Positions 7,919 to 16,400 of a stretch of DNA of 64,000 nt are shown in pieces. Numbering within the stretch: the first letter of the stretch is position 1; every line of letters starts with the position of its first letter. This DNA is from Paenibacillus terrigena DSM 21567 (GTDB lineage Bacteria; Bacillota; Bacilli; Paenibacillales; Paenibacillaceae): NCBI RefSeq assembly GCF_000374845.1, contig NZ_KB895425.1, positions 24,640-88,639 on the forward strand, written 5' to 3'. Below the pieces are notes generated by a model. The model saw only the letters and a list, made by a program, of their open reading frames with translations, did not search any database and had not been told where the DNA came from. A program made the position numbers and the translations under genes.

Positions 7919-8404
7919 ATGACAAATTTTTATTCTTTTCACGGGACTATCACTATGATTAATGATTTTTTTACAGGTCAAACTGATGAAGGATGTTATA
8001 AATTCATATCTGTCGACAACGGATTGGGAGCATTAGTAAATTTCGTTGTGTCACCCAATACTTATTTTGTAGACCACGTAATGGTGTCAGTAGGAGATCA
8101 AGTGACTGGATATTATGACGGAAATGCACCTGCTCTTCTAATTTACCCTCCACAATATCAAGCAATTGTCATGGTAAAAAATAGCCCATATCAGAATGTA
8201 AAAGTAGATTATTTTAATACTGAGTTGGAGAGTAGTGATGGACGATTACAATTAAATATTTCTCCATATACTCAAATAGTATTAACAAATGGGCAACACT
8301 TTTCAAGAACCCCTGCGAACCGAGATCTAATTGTTATTTATGGACCTACCACAAAAAGTATCCCCGCTATTACCACACCCTATAGAATTATAGTTTTGTG
8401 TTAG
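7919..8404 (+). CDS. Conserved hypothetical protein (161 aa)
   Basis: The protein begins MTNFYSFHGTITMINDFFTG and contains GDQVTGYYDGNAPALLIYPP and a C-terminal VIYGPTTKSIPAITTPYRIIV. It is rich in beta-strand-type residues and has no signal peptide, membrane segment or catalytic motif that I can identify. Similar proteins occur in Clostridium and Bacillus as far as I recall, without assigned function. AAAGGAG lies 7 nt before the ATG. It is the only convincing plus-strand gene in the first 29 kb, set between two half-elements. Confidence 0.65.
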   Translation: MTNFYSFHGTITMINDFFTGQTDEGCYKFISVDNGLGALVNFVVSPNTYFVDHVMVSVGDQVTGYYDGNAPALLIYPPQYQAIVMVKNSPYQNVKVDYFNTELESSDGRLQLNISPYTQIVLTNGQHFSRTPANRDLIVIYGPTTKSIPAITTPYRIIVLC

Positions 8405-8461
8405 GGGGCATGCTGTCCACTGCAGAGAATGGAATAATATTCATAATTCCTTGGATCAACT

Positions 8462-8492
8462 AGTCTGCCCTTTAGTTGAGTAACAGTTTTCT
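8462..8492 (-). repeat. Cassette-border-like core (right module only)
   Basis: The minus strand reads ACTCAACTAAAGGGCAGACT and then AGTTGATCC, matching the CTAACGGGCAG...TAGTTCAA module with CTAAAGGG in place of CTAACGGG. It lies about 40 bp from the stop of the chimeric recombinase frame, on its 3' side. Confidence 0.45.
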
Positions 8493-8529
8493 TAGGTGCA
8501 TTTCATCTATACTCAATATTACAGAAATG

Positions 8530-8847
8530 CTAAAAAAACCGGCGGTAGAGTTCTCGTCTGCGTTCCCCGCGCAGCTGGGCATAAATTTGAGTGGTTGATG
8601 TTTTTTCATGCCCCAACATGCCTTGAATGAAATTAAATGGTGCTCCGTTATCAAGGAGCTGACACGCATAGGTATGATGAAAGTGATGCGGATATACATT
8701 TACTTCGAGTTCTCCCCGAGCAGCAAGCCGTTTTAATGCCGACCTGATCGTCTTTTCAATGTTGAAATTAGTTCCAATAAACGCAATGAATAATTCAGAC
8801 AAGTCATTAGCATCTTCAATTCTTGCCTTTCTTACGTTTATATCCAT
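8530..8847 (-). pseudogene. Chimera: GNAT N-terminus fused to tyrosine recombinase C-terminus
   Basis: Residues 1-32 (MDINVRKARIEDANDLSELF and on to NIEK) are the first strand and helix of a GNAT acetyltransferase. From about residue 34 (TIRSALKRLAARGELEVNVY) the sequence is instead the C-terminal catalytic domain of a phage-integrase-type tyrosine recombinase, with GAPFNFIQGMLGHEKTSTTQ and the nucleophile region IYAQL. The conserved HxLR motif reads HHFHHT, so the second catalytic arginine appears replaced by histidine. With half a fold at each end it is unlikely to work. It marks a recombination junction at about 8750. Confidence 0.75.
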
Positions 8848-9187
8848 ACACTCATCTCCAACGATTTTTTTGTCATTATTTACAAGAATTTTCTATAACG
8901 TTTGTGTATCTATGGACTCGAGAGGCTTAAGGCGTAAACGGTACTGGGTCAAGTGGACTTAGCCTCGCTGAGCTAACTGCCTGTAGGTTAAGAACGAATG
9001 CGGTGATCGGTCAAGTATCTATGTTCTTGTCATTTTCGGAGAAGTATATAAGGTCTTGTCGTCTGACATCGGAGGACACATATCGTTAAAGGACAAGAGC
9101 TATGGGGTACGAAATCCTATATTTTATATTAGCCGCGCGGACCGATTGAAATATTAATGCGAAAAGTATGCTAAACTTAGGATCACC
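8848..9187. other. Gene-free stretch with element fragments
   Basis: No coding frame with a ribosome binding site is seen. A degenerate cassette core (ctgcCTGTAGGTTAAG) lies at 8978-8993. Two TTCTTGTC-type motifs at 9021-9058 (atgttcttgtcattttcgg and aaggtcttgtcgtctgac) match the palindromic repeat of 4782-4827, and an inverted ggacaagagc follows at 9090. The stretch looks like fragments of mobile DNA. Confidence 0.4.
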
Positions 9188-9217
9188 AAAAATCCCCTCG
9201 ACCTGAGGGGATTTTTT
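9188..9217. terminator. Bidirectional intrinsic terminator
   Basis: AATCCCCTC and GAGGGGATT form a 9-bp stem with a 5-nt loop. T6 follows on the plus strand and T5 on the minus strand. It would end transcription of the methyltransferase gene at 9242-10000. Confidence 0.85.
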
Positions 9218-9241
9218 CTATTGCAATGCATTACATCTCTC

Positions 9242-10000
9242 CTAACATTTCCTACAAACGCTAATGATAGATGAAGATGACGGAGAGAACGGCGTTTTAT
9301 CCCAGTCAGCATATTGATGTTCTACGCGAAAGTCGTGACGGGTTAATAAAGAATGCAGCGTATCCTGACCCGTGAACCGACAAGCAATTCGGGAAGTTGT
9401 TCGCTTATATCCCCAATCACGCATCGTGACCCAATGCATGATATGCTGGCTAGCATCGTAACATTGTGTGCCTGATACCTTGACGTTATTCCCATCCTTA
9501 TCCATAAATGATCCCCATTCTGTCTCCTCTTGATCGGATAAATCCGTTCCCTCCGGATTACGGGTCTCGAATGCAAAGATTCCATGGGGTTGTAAATGTT
9601 TGTGAACGGTCGTGAGCAAATCGATTTGATCTTGATCACTTAAGAATGCCTGAAATGCATTACCAGTCAAATAAATCATCGAAAATCGCTTGTCCGATTC
9701 GAAGGTACGGGCATCGCCTTCCATAAAAGTAACAGTCAACCCTTCCGCCTTCAACCGCGCATATGCGAGCATCGCTGAAGAGATATCTACACCGGTCATC
9801 GTTATGCCGGCTTTCGACAGGGGTATCGTTGTTAAGCCTGTACCACAAGCAAGTTCTAACACTTCCCCAGGACTCGATCTAGCAAGCTCAAGATAGAACT
9901 GATATTTGTCCATTTCACCGTCAAATTCAAGATCGTAATTTACCGGATCTTGATATTCCTCAAGATTGCTATGTTCAATCAACGTCATTCCCACTTTCAT
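9242..10000 (-). CDS. Class I SAM-dependent methyltransferase
   Basis: The 252-residue protein has motif I at 47-55 (VLELACGTG), motif II acid in MTGVDIS, and FMEGDARTFE at motif III, which together define a Rossmann-fold SAM methyltransferase. The C-terminal half (NPEGTDLSDQEETEWGSFMD and RIACRFTGQDTL) resembles ordinary DUF-type small-molecule methyltransferases. ATG at 10000 lacks a strong ribosome binding site; ATG at 9988 preceded by GTGGG is an alternative. A bidirectional terminator follows the stop codon. Confidence 0.85.
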   Translation of the reverse strand: MKVGMTLIEHSNLEEYQDPVNYDLEFDGEMDKYQFYLELARSSPGEVLELACGTGLTTIPLSKAGITMTGVDISSAMLAYARLKAEGLTVTFMEGDARTFESDKRFSMIYLTGNAFQAFLSDQDQIDLLTTVHKHLQPHGIFAFETRNPEGTDLSDQEETEWGSFMDKDGNNVKVSGTQCYDASQHIMHWVTMRDWGYKRTTSRIACRFTGQDTLHSLLTRHDFRVEHQYADWDKTPFSPSSSSIISVCRKC

Positions 10001-10261
10001 TTCTTGTTATAACATTTAGAAATGCCATAAATGAATCTATTGAATAAAATAAACACAATGTTGCATTGAGGAAAAATAATTTTTATAAGGAAAAACATGT
10101 GCTTATATAGACGCAGAAAGGATAATCGAAATGAAAACCCTTTCGCCAGCCATCGCGCTTATATTATTTTACTATTTTTTTGATAATCCATTTGGTAATA
10201 AATAGTTATAATCAATTTTTATCGAACCTTACATAACTACTCTTTAAGTCGATAATCATTA

Positions 10262-10290
10262 CGTTATCCTGCCAGTTAACTTAATCAGTA
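10262..10290 (-). repeat. Cassette-border-like core (right module only)
   Basis: The plus strand reads atcctgccAGTTAACTTAAT. It matches the ATCCTGCCCGTTAG...TTAA side of the better copies with one core change. It sits in the 360-bp gene-free gap between the methyltransferase start and the IS3 remnant, where I see nothing else. Confidence 0.4.
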
Positions 10291-10334
10291 AGTTATGATT
10301 ACATCTTTTACGATTATTGACCTCACCTTCTCCC

Positions 10335-10424
10335 TGCCAAGTAGACAAGAATAAAGAGACACTATTATGCTGCGACCGTTTCTCGGTATTCCACCGGGGA
10401 ACGGTCGTTTAGTTTTTTCTGAAA
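10335..10424 (-). mobile_element. IS3-family end remnant
   Basis: The stretch matches the IS3-family end at 63717-63810: both have CAAGTAGACA, then a stop codon and a frame ending KKLNDRSPVEYRETVAA (KKLNNRPPVEYRETAVA in the other copy). Only the last 20 or so codons of the transposase and one terminal repeat remain. It is joined to unrelated plus-strand sequence at about 10425. Confidence 0.75.
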
Positions 10425-10530
10425 GTGTTCAAGGAAACGGATGCCCCTTATATAGCCTACGTCTCGGCCAATAACGACCGATTCAAAGAGAAGATCCGAG
10501 CGCTGGGTGTTGTGGAGGAAGAGGAATAGA
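10424..10530 (+). pseudogene. C-terminal fragment of an unrecognised protein
   Basis: The plus strand reads VFKETDAPYIAYVSANNDRF and then KEKIRALGVVEEEE to a TAG at 10528-10530. The composition and acidic tail look like a real protein end, and a terminator follows at 10575-10601. The upstream part was removed where the IS3 fragment now begins. I cannot name the family. Confidence 0.35.
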
Positions 10531-10574
10531 TAGCTGACTACTGAAAGGCTGCAGAACATGATTATGCTAACAGT

Positions 10575-10601
10575 AAAACCGGCAAACATGCCGTTTTTTT
10601 G
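10575..10601 (+). terminator. Intrinsic terminator
   Basis: CGGCA and TGCCG enclose a 4-nt loop, flanked by AAAA and followed by T7. It lies 45 bp after the plus-strand remnant and is orientated to terminate it. It is directly adjacent to the stop codon of the minus-strand hydrolase. Confidence 0.7.
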
Positions 10602-11531
10602 TTATTGATGCACGAATTTATTATCATTCATATTTGCTTGTATAACGTCCACCCAATTTGTATTATGCATCATCTCGGAAGAATCCCCATGAAATGCCTT
10701 CATGGCTTCCTGATCATCAAGCAGCCAATATCTCATCCAAGCCGTCAAGTAACCCCTATGATTGCCACCATTACCTTCAATCGCTGTATGAGCTGCACCT
10801 TTTGCCATCCCCATCATAACAGGCGTACTTGCGTTAGTACTATGAAAGGCTAATTGATTCGTTGATACCGGTGAGATTAGAAAATCTCGTGTACCGCCCA
10901 TAATGAGGAAAGGAACAGTAATACGTGCTGTATCGTACACATCTTTTGGATCACAATACTTCAAATCCGGGAGAGCGATGGATACAACCGTCTTAATCAA
11001 CGATCCGCTTTTATAGTTGGTATGCGCATTAATGACCCCCGTAGACCCTTGAGAATGTCCCGCTACACCAATCTGTTCCATTTGTATTTTTTGATAAAAC
11101 AAGCTGTTTGTTCGTTGGTTCTCATTTCTCAAATAATCAATAGCCTCCGCAATTTCTTTGCCTGTTCCTGTTGTCTTGCTATAGGAATCTATCACTATGA
11201 ATCCCCAGCTAGCAAGATGGGTTAAGAGCTCATCATAACGATCAGGCGTGGCATCGGTTCCATTCCCCCAAGAAATAACAGGATAAGATTCGTCTCCTTG
11301 AAATGCTGGGTAGTATATTCTAAATAAAACCTCTCCGCTCGCACGCTTAACTTCTTCTACCTTTACATGGTAGCTTCCTTGCTGTGCATACCGCTGCTCA
11401 ATGCTTCCTTCTGCAAGTTCGGGTACATTAGAGTGAATAATTATTTGCAAGAAAATTGTAATTGGAACTACAACGATAAGGACTAAAGCTGACAACCATA
11501 CAATCCGCTTTCGTTTTTTCAAAACCAACAT
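10602..11531 (-). CDS. Membrane-anchored alpha/beta hydrolase (PET-hydrolase/chlorophyllase-like)
   Basis: The 309-residue protein has a basic start and one hydrophobic segment (residues 13-32), so it is probably anchored outside the membrane or secreted. The nucleophile motif is GHSQGS with Ser160; Asp216 in GGTRDF and His248 in KGAAHTA complete a plausible triad. An SWGNGT oxyanion region lies at 87-92. The order and spacing match the dienelactone-hydrolase/cutinase-like group that includes polyester hydrolases and chlorophyllases. The natural substrate is unknown. GAGGTCA lies 7 nt before the ATG at 11531. Confidence 0.75.
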   Translation of the reverse strand: MLVLKKRKRIVWLSALVLIVVVPITIFLQIIIHSNVPELAEGSIEQRYAQQGSYHVKVEEVKRASGEVLFRIYYPAFQGDESYPVISWGNGTDATPDRYDELLTHLASWGFIVIDSYSKTTGTGKEIAEAIDYLRNENQRTNSLFYQKIQMEQIGVAGHSQGSTGVINAHTNYKSGSLIKTVVSIALPDLKYCDPKDVYDTARITVPFLIMGGTRDFLISPVSTNQLAFHSTNASTPVMMGMAKGAAHTAIEGNGGNHRGYLTAWMRYWLLDDQEAMKAFHGDSSEMMHNTNWVDVIQANMNDNKFVHQ

Positions 11532-11620
11532 GCACGTGACCTCTACGATAGTCTATAGGTTTCTCTATCGTTTTCTCTGTTAAAATATGTTAACTAAAGG
11601 GATATACGTGAAAGATGTAG

Positions 11621-11896
11621 TTATGTTTCATTAAACAAGAAGATGTTCAGATTACAAACCTTATTCAAGAGAAAGAGCGTATTGAATTGTCAATGTCTGA
11701 TTCTGCGGAGTTGACAAGTTTCGATAACATTAAGCTAATGGTTGAAGAAGCATTGCAGTTTAATGAGATTATTCGTATTGTTATTAATCGCTTTATCGAG
11801 AAGATTGTGGTGACTAAAGATAGTAAGATCAAACTTTAATATCATTATGCAGGGACGTCTAAAATAATGAATGAATTGATTAGTCACACTAATTAG
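11621..11896 (+). pseudogene. Large serine recombinase, C-terminal remnant
   Basis: One plus-strand frame gives IKQEDVQITNLIQEKERIEL, then FNEIIRIVINRFIEKIVV, TKDSKIKL, a TAA stop at 11837-11839, and YHYAGTSKIMNELISHTN to TAG. The INRFIEKIVV-TKD-KIKLxYHY pattern is the usual end of Firmicute site-specific serine recombinases. Everything upstream of the last 90 codons is missing, and there is one nonsense codon. It is one of four recombinase or transposase remnants in the first 14 kb. Confidence 0.7.
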
Positions 11897-12031
11897 ATTC
11901 ATGTTGTTGATGTCCCTCTCTTCCCCGCCAACAAAATCCATTACGCGGAAAGCGGTTTCACTTTAAGCCTGATTTGTATCTGCTGCTCCTGGACTACTTG
12001 AAGAGGCTTGTAAGGTAGGGTGATGGGTTAG

Positions 12032-12694
12032 TTAGCAATCGTCAGACAGCCCGTCCAAAAACGCTCTTTCGAACTCAATGGAAGTAGAAGTGTAACCGAT
12101 GTCTGTTTCATACATTCGCAAGAAAACGAACCTCAACCATCCACCCTCGGGATTGTTAGCATCTCGAGTATCTGGGAATTCAAAAGAATCTGTGCAATCT
12201 CTCAGCATTACCACACGATAATTTTGATGGCGAGCTGACAAGCAAGTTTGGTACAAGCACGATTTGATATGGAATCCCACAGCAACTATTGTGTCAATCT
12301 TCCATGTTTTGAGATAGTAATCAAGTGGTGTGCCATCGAAACCATCTTTCCCCCATTTAGGAATAACAGGTTCGCTCTCTAATGGTTGTATCAGTGGATT
12401 AAATGTTGGAGTGACTGGTTTCCAACTATTATCTATGTGGTCTAATCCGTGTATTATAGTGGTCACATCATTGGGTCCACCAACGCCCGAAATGGCATCG
12501 TATAGGTAAACCACCTTTAACCCCATTCTCCGTGCCACATTGAGCGACAAATGAATTTGGTTTTCTATAACTTCCCTGTGGTTTCCCGCTTCATATGAAT
12601 CAACTACCAGGAATGCAGTTTTTTCTGGATTAATAGGAATCCTCAAGTCGGGGTCTGAATTATATTTCCTGACAGGTAATTTGAAGTCAGCCAT
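12032..12694 (-). CDS. Isochorismatase-like cysteine hydrolase
   Basis: The 220-residue protein has the isochorismatase-family layout: Asp32 in AFLVVDSYEAG, Lys113 in IPKWGKDGF, and the nucleophile Cys146 in VGFHIKSCLYQ, which form the expected Asp-Lys-Cys triad. Members hydrolyse isochorismate, nicotinamide, N-carbamoyl amides or ureas; nothing here fixes the substrate. A C-terminal extension from about residue 170 is longer than in minimal family members. GGAGG lies 8 nt before the ATG. It stands alone between recombination remnants. Confidence 0.85.
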   Translation of the reverse strand: MADFKLPVRKYNSDPDLRIPINPEKTAFLVVDSYEAGNHREVIENQIHLSLNVARRMGLKVVYLYDAISGVGGPNDVTTIIHGLDHIDNSWKPVTPTFNPLIQPLESEPVIPKWGKDGFDGTPLDYYLKTWKIDTIVAVGFHIKSCLYQTCLSARHQNYRVVMLRDCTDSFEFPDTRDANNPEGGWLRFVFLRMYETDIGYTSTSIEFERAFLDGLSDDC

Positions 12695-12799
12695 TTCGCA
12701 ACCTCCATCATAGGAAATTTGTATAACTGATGATACCTGTGAACGTAGCGTAGTTACCTAGTACCTACAATATTTCCATATGTGTATTAGACATTCCTT

Positions 12800-12848
12800 C
12801 CAGTTACTTCAACAAATCAAAAAGGAGCCGCCTCAAGCAAGCTCCTCA
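12800..12848. repeat. 43-bp repeat, copy 2, with cassette-border core
   Basis: The sequence CCTTCCAGTTACTTCAAC leads into the same 43 bp as at 3054-3096, with one base change. The GGAGC/GCTCC hairpin would sit on the 3' side of the 110-residue VOC gene. In gene direction the core reads GTAACTGGAAGG, a diverged TAACGGGCAG. Confidence 0.6.
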
Positions 12849-12878
12849 CTTTTGTGACCCGTCTAGCATAATAACCAA

Positions 12879-13211
12879 TCATTTCAAAGGACCACCAATA
12901 CAAAATCTATATCCATCAGGATCATAGACGAGGACTTCTCTCATACCATACGGTTGATTAACTGGTTCGGATTCTAATATTGCTCCTCTTGCCTTGAAGT
13001 CATCAAAAACAATGTCAACATCGTCGACCCAAATGTAAGATTCCATATATCCATTTACTGTGTGGTTAGGACGAATTAGTTCTTTATTTTCAGCTTCTTT
13101 GATTAAGAAACTTATTCCATCTCGTTCTACAAACTGTCCTTCAATTCTGAAACCAAGCTTTTCTCGGTAATATTCCTGGGATTGTCTTACATCAGAGACG
13201 AGTTCTAGCAA
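12879..13211 (-). CDS. VOC family protein, N-terminally truncated
   Basis: The 110 residues (LVSDVRQSQEYYREKLGFRI to VLVYDPDGYRFCIGG) form most of a VOC module, but the first beta strand is absent. The only available start is TTG at 13211, and that codon lies within the last codons of a decayed NUDIX gene copy. Homology to the NUDIX 3' end stops at the TAG, and VOC sequence begins immediately. The gene therefore lost its start in a junction event. Expression, if any, would depend on the fused upstream sequence. Confidence 0.65.
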   Translation of the reverse strand: MLELVSDVRQSQEYYREKLGFRIEGQFVERDGISFLIKEAENKELIRPNHTVNGYMESYIWVDDVDIVFDDFKARGAILESEPVNQPYGMREVLVYDPDGYRFCIGGPLK

Positions 13212-13336
13212 TCCTTTAACGGAATGGAAATTTCAACATTATAAGGATGAAGTTCTTCATTCAAACAAAGCTCAATTCTTTGTTTAAAATTCCCTCAATT
13301 TAACAACTCTAATGCTGTTTCGATTGGAATTGGAAA
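13205..13336 (-). pseudogene. NUDIX hydrolase 3' end, duplicated and decayed
   Basis: The minus strand encodes PIETALELLN*GNFKQRIELCL followed by NEELHPYNVEISIPLKDC*, the last 43 codons of the NUDIX gene at 2094-2519. The tryptophan codon of NWGNF is now TGA. DNA identity with 2094-2225 is high by eye. The duplicate ends exactly at the stop codon, where the truncated VOC gene begins. Confidence 0.8.
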
Positions 13337-13418
13337 ATGAGAAGGAGATAATGAAATCTCCCCCCCTACTTGACTTTACAATCCCAAATTTCATTCAATC
13401 AACTTGTTGCATGATATT

Positions 13419-16400
13419 CTATTTCAGTATCGCTTTTGCTACGATTGCAAGGTCTACAATATCAATGGTACCGTCTTTATTGACATCCGCTTTTACGTTC
13501 CAACCCGCTTGGCCTTGTTGTTTGCCATAAGCTGCAGCAACGATAGCCAAATCTCCGATCGTGATTCGTCCATCTCCATTAACGTCTGCATTTATTTTTC
13601 TGGATTCAAACGCTTGAATCGCTGCTTGTAATTGAGCTTTTGCTTCATCTACCTGCTGCTGAGTGATATTCGAATCGCTTGCTGCTGTATTAGCCGTATC
13701 GATAGCAGACTGCAAGAGTGCTTTGGAACCCATCGCATACATGCCGTCTTCATTTCCTTCTATCGCTGCACTGTACATTACCTGAGCGCTCGCAATTAAG
13801 GCATTCAGCAACGATTTGTCTACAGAGATCTGAATTCGCACTTCACTGGAAGCTCCATTAATTGGAAGTTCGTTCCCTTCTTTGTTAGCAATGGCAACGC
13901 CGCTTACCGACACTGTCGTATTGGTAGCTTGGGTTACAGATTTGGACGTAAATTTAAAATTTAAGATATCGCCTTGAGGAATTACTCCTTGAGCCATAGT
14001 GCTGGCAGCAAGAACCCGAACATGCCCCGGTACGTTCTCCTTTTGGTCGATAATTTGATATCCGTCTTTGAGTGAGGTTACCGACTCCAGCTGCATATGA
14101 TTCGGATCATAGTTTAGCGTCACATCTTGCGCATATACCTGCTGGTATTCATTTTGTGTCACATGGCTAAGTCCCATTTTGACTTCAAAGATTTGTCCAG
14201 GGTACACCTGCTGCGGACCTTGTAAAGTAGACAGAGGCATATTTTTCGGAATTAGCATGCGCAAAGTATACGTCTCTCCGGCTACGGTATTGAAGGTAAC
14301 GGTAGTCTCGCTTTCCCAGTTGGGGGCGGTTCCGGTAGTGGTTTTGATTTCATGGCCAGATGAATCAAAGACATCGGTGCCCACAGCCCAAGGAGATGCG
14401 ATCGTCAGAGGTTTGCCCGCCTCACTTTTGATGGTCACACTCTGCACCTCGTTAGAGGCTCCATCATAAGCAGCGGACACAACGAAGGCTCCCGGCGCGC
14501 GTAATCTGGCAAAGGATGCATTCTTTCCGCTCATCCAATTTGGGAACACCTTCATAACGCCCTGGTCACTCATGAGCAGCATGCTGTTGATCGCCTCGGT
14601 CGCACCGATCTTCTCCACGCCGTGTACACCATCACTGATTCGCAAATTGGGCTGAATCTGGGCTTTGATCGTGTTGGTCATATTCCCCAAGACTGCATCC
14701 GCGGGGTATCTGGAGCGAACCGCGTCGTTGAAGATTCTCGGGAAATTGTTGATCTGACTCCATGCCCTGGTGCCGAACACGTCGATCGTGTTTCTGGCGA
14801 TCTGCAGTGCGCTATCCGAGGAGTAGTAACCTAACTGACCGCCCGGGACAACGATGTCCAGCGGGATGATATTTCCGTCACCTGGGACAGGATTGGCCAG
14901 ATCTACCCACTGCCCGTTCTTCCACTCCTTTTCCGCGAGGGCATAGACCTGTTTGCCATTCCACACACTGGTCGGCTGTGAAGCGAGGTGATCGAAAAGA
15001 TCCTGCCAATGCGCCCGCAGATCCGCGTCTCTGTCCAGCGTGACACTGGCGGCAATCAACTCAGATAAGACATTCTTGAGCGCCGCAAGTTCCACTGCGG
15101 GGTTTTTGGCCCACGAACCTTCGTTGTAACCGGCGTACAAGGTATACGTAGCGCCCGTCTTGTCGAGCCATGCATCATAGAAGTTCACACATTTCTTAAG
15201 ATAGTCATAGACGTAGGTATTCAGATACGTTTCGTCCTGCGTATAGTGATAATACTGAATCAAAGGATAACTGCTGAAAGCGGCGTTGAGCGCCTCGGAG
15301 TGATAAGAATCATCCATGACGGTGCCCCACGGTCCAATACCCACCGGATACAAAACCGCGTCAGAGATTCCATTTTGCAGATCCGGACTGCTGTTGATGT
15401 AGCCTTCGTTGATGCGTCTGAGCTGATTCGGGTCCGCAGCGCGTCGCATACCCTCGGGCACGAAGCTCAACATCGCCTCTCCGGCCGGCAGTGACAGATC
15501 GGAGCGATTACTGGAGTTGGCTCCGAAAAACGTGGCGATGAAGTTGTAGTTGAGATGGTAATCGGAAGACCAGCTTGGATTGTCGGTGGTGTGCCATACC
15601 CCATAAAGTCCCGGGGCAACTTTTCCAGATCTGGCGGTGCTACCAAGGAGATACTGCGCCCCGTAATAGTATTTCTGTACGTCGGCGTAGTCCGGGATGT
15701 TGATGTAGGAGGCAGACCAGAAGTTTTTCCACCAGCTTTGATGATCGGCCCGCAGTGTCTCAACATCCTGAGCGCCATTGATCGGCGACAGCTGAGCGCT
15801 CGCCTCGGAGACCGGATCGGTCGCGAGAAGATTGTTCTTTGCGTCGTAGGTCTTTCCTCCGCCGCCGATCGCCGTGACAATTTGCACCGTTTGACCCGCA
15901 TCTAGCGTAAACGCCGTACTACCTGTGCCTTTCAAGTTGTTGACAGAGACGGTGCTTTCGGCGCCCAGCACCTTGGTAGCCAGAGCCGCCTTCGACGTCC
16001 ATGAGTTTGAATTAAGCGGCGCGTTGTTGAACGTTGCCCTTGTGGCTACCGCATTTCCATTAACTTTGTCGGCAGTGGCCGGGAAGCTTCGGTTGTCCGC
16101 CTTACCCCAGGTGTTCACCTCCAGGTCCACCGGCTCGGATCCTAAAGACGTGAGTTCAGTAACCAAGATGTTTTTCGAGGAGGATAGCCATGTTTGCATC
16201 GACAGATTCACGCCGCTGATACTCAGCTTGGTCTGAATCTGAGCGTTCAAGATATCCTGCTTCTCGTACGTCGGTGTATTGCTGAAACGTTTGCTGTAGA
16301 GTTCCAGCTCATGAATACGCAGTACATGCTCTTTGCCTGCCTCAGCAGATGCTTTAGTGACCCACAGCCTCACGTAGCGCGCCGTGGCCGGAGCCGCAAG

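Noticed and set aside
10365..10589. 74-codon frame as a gene
   Set aside because: Only its last 20 codons match IS3 transposase; the earlier part is unrelated DNA read antisense to another remnant.
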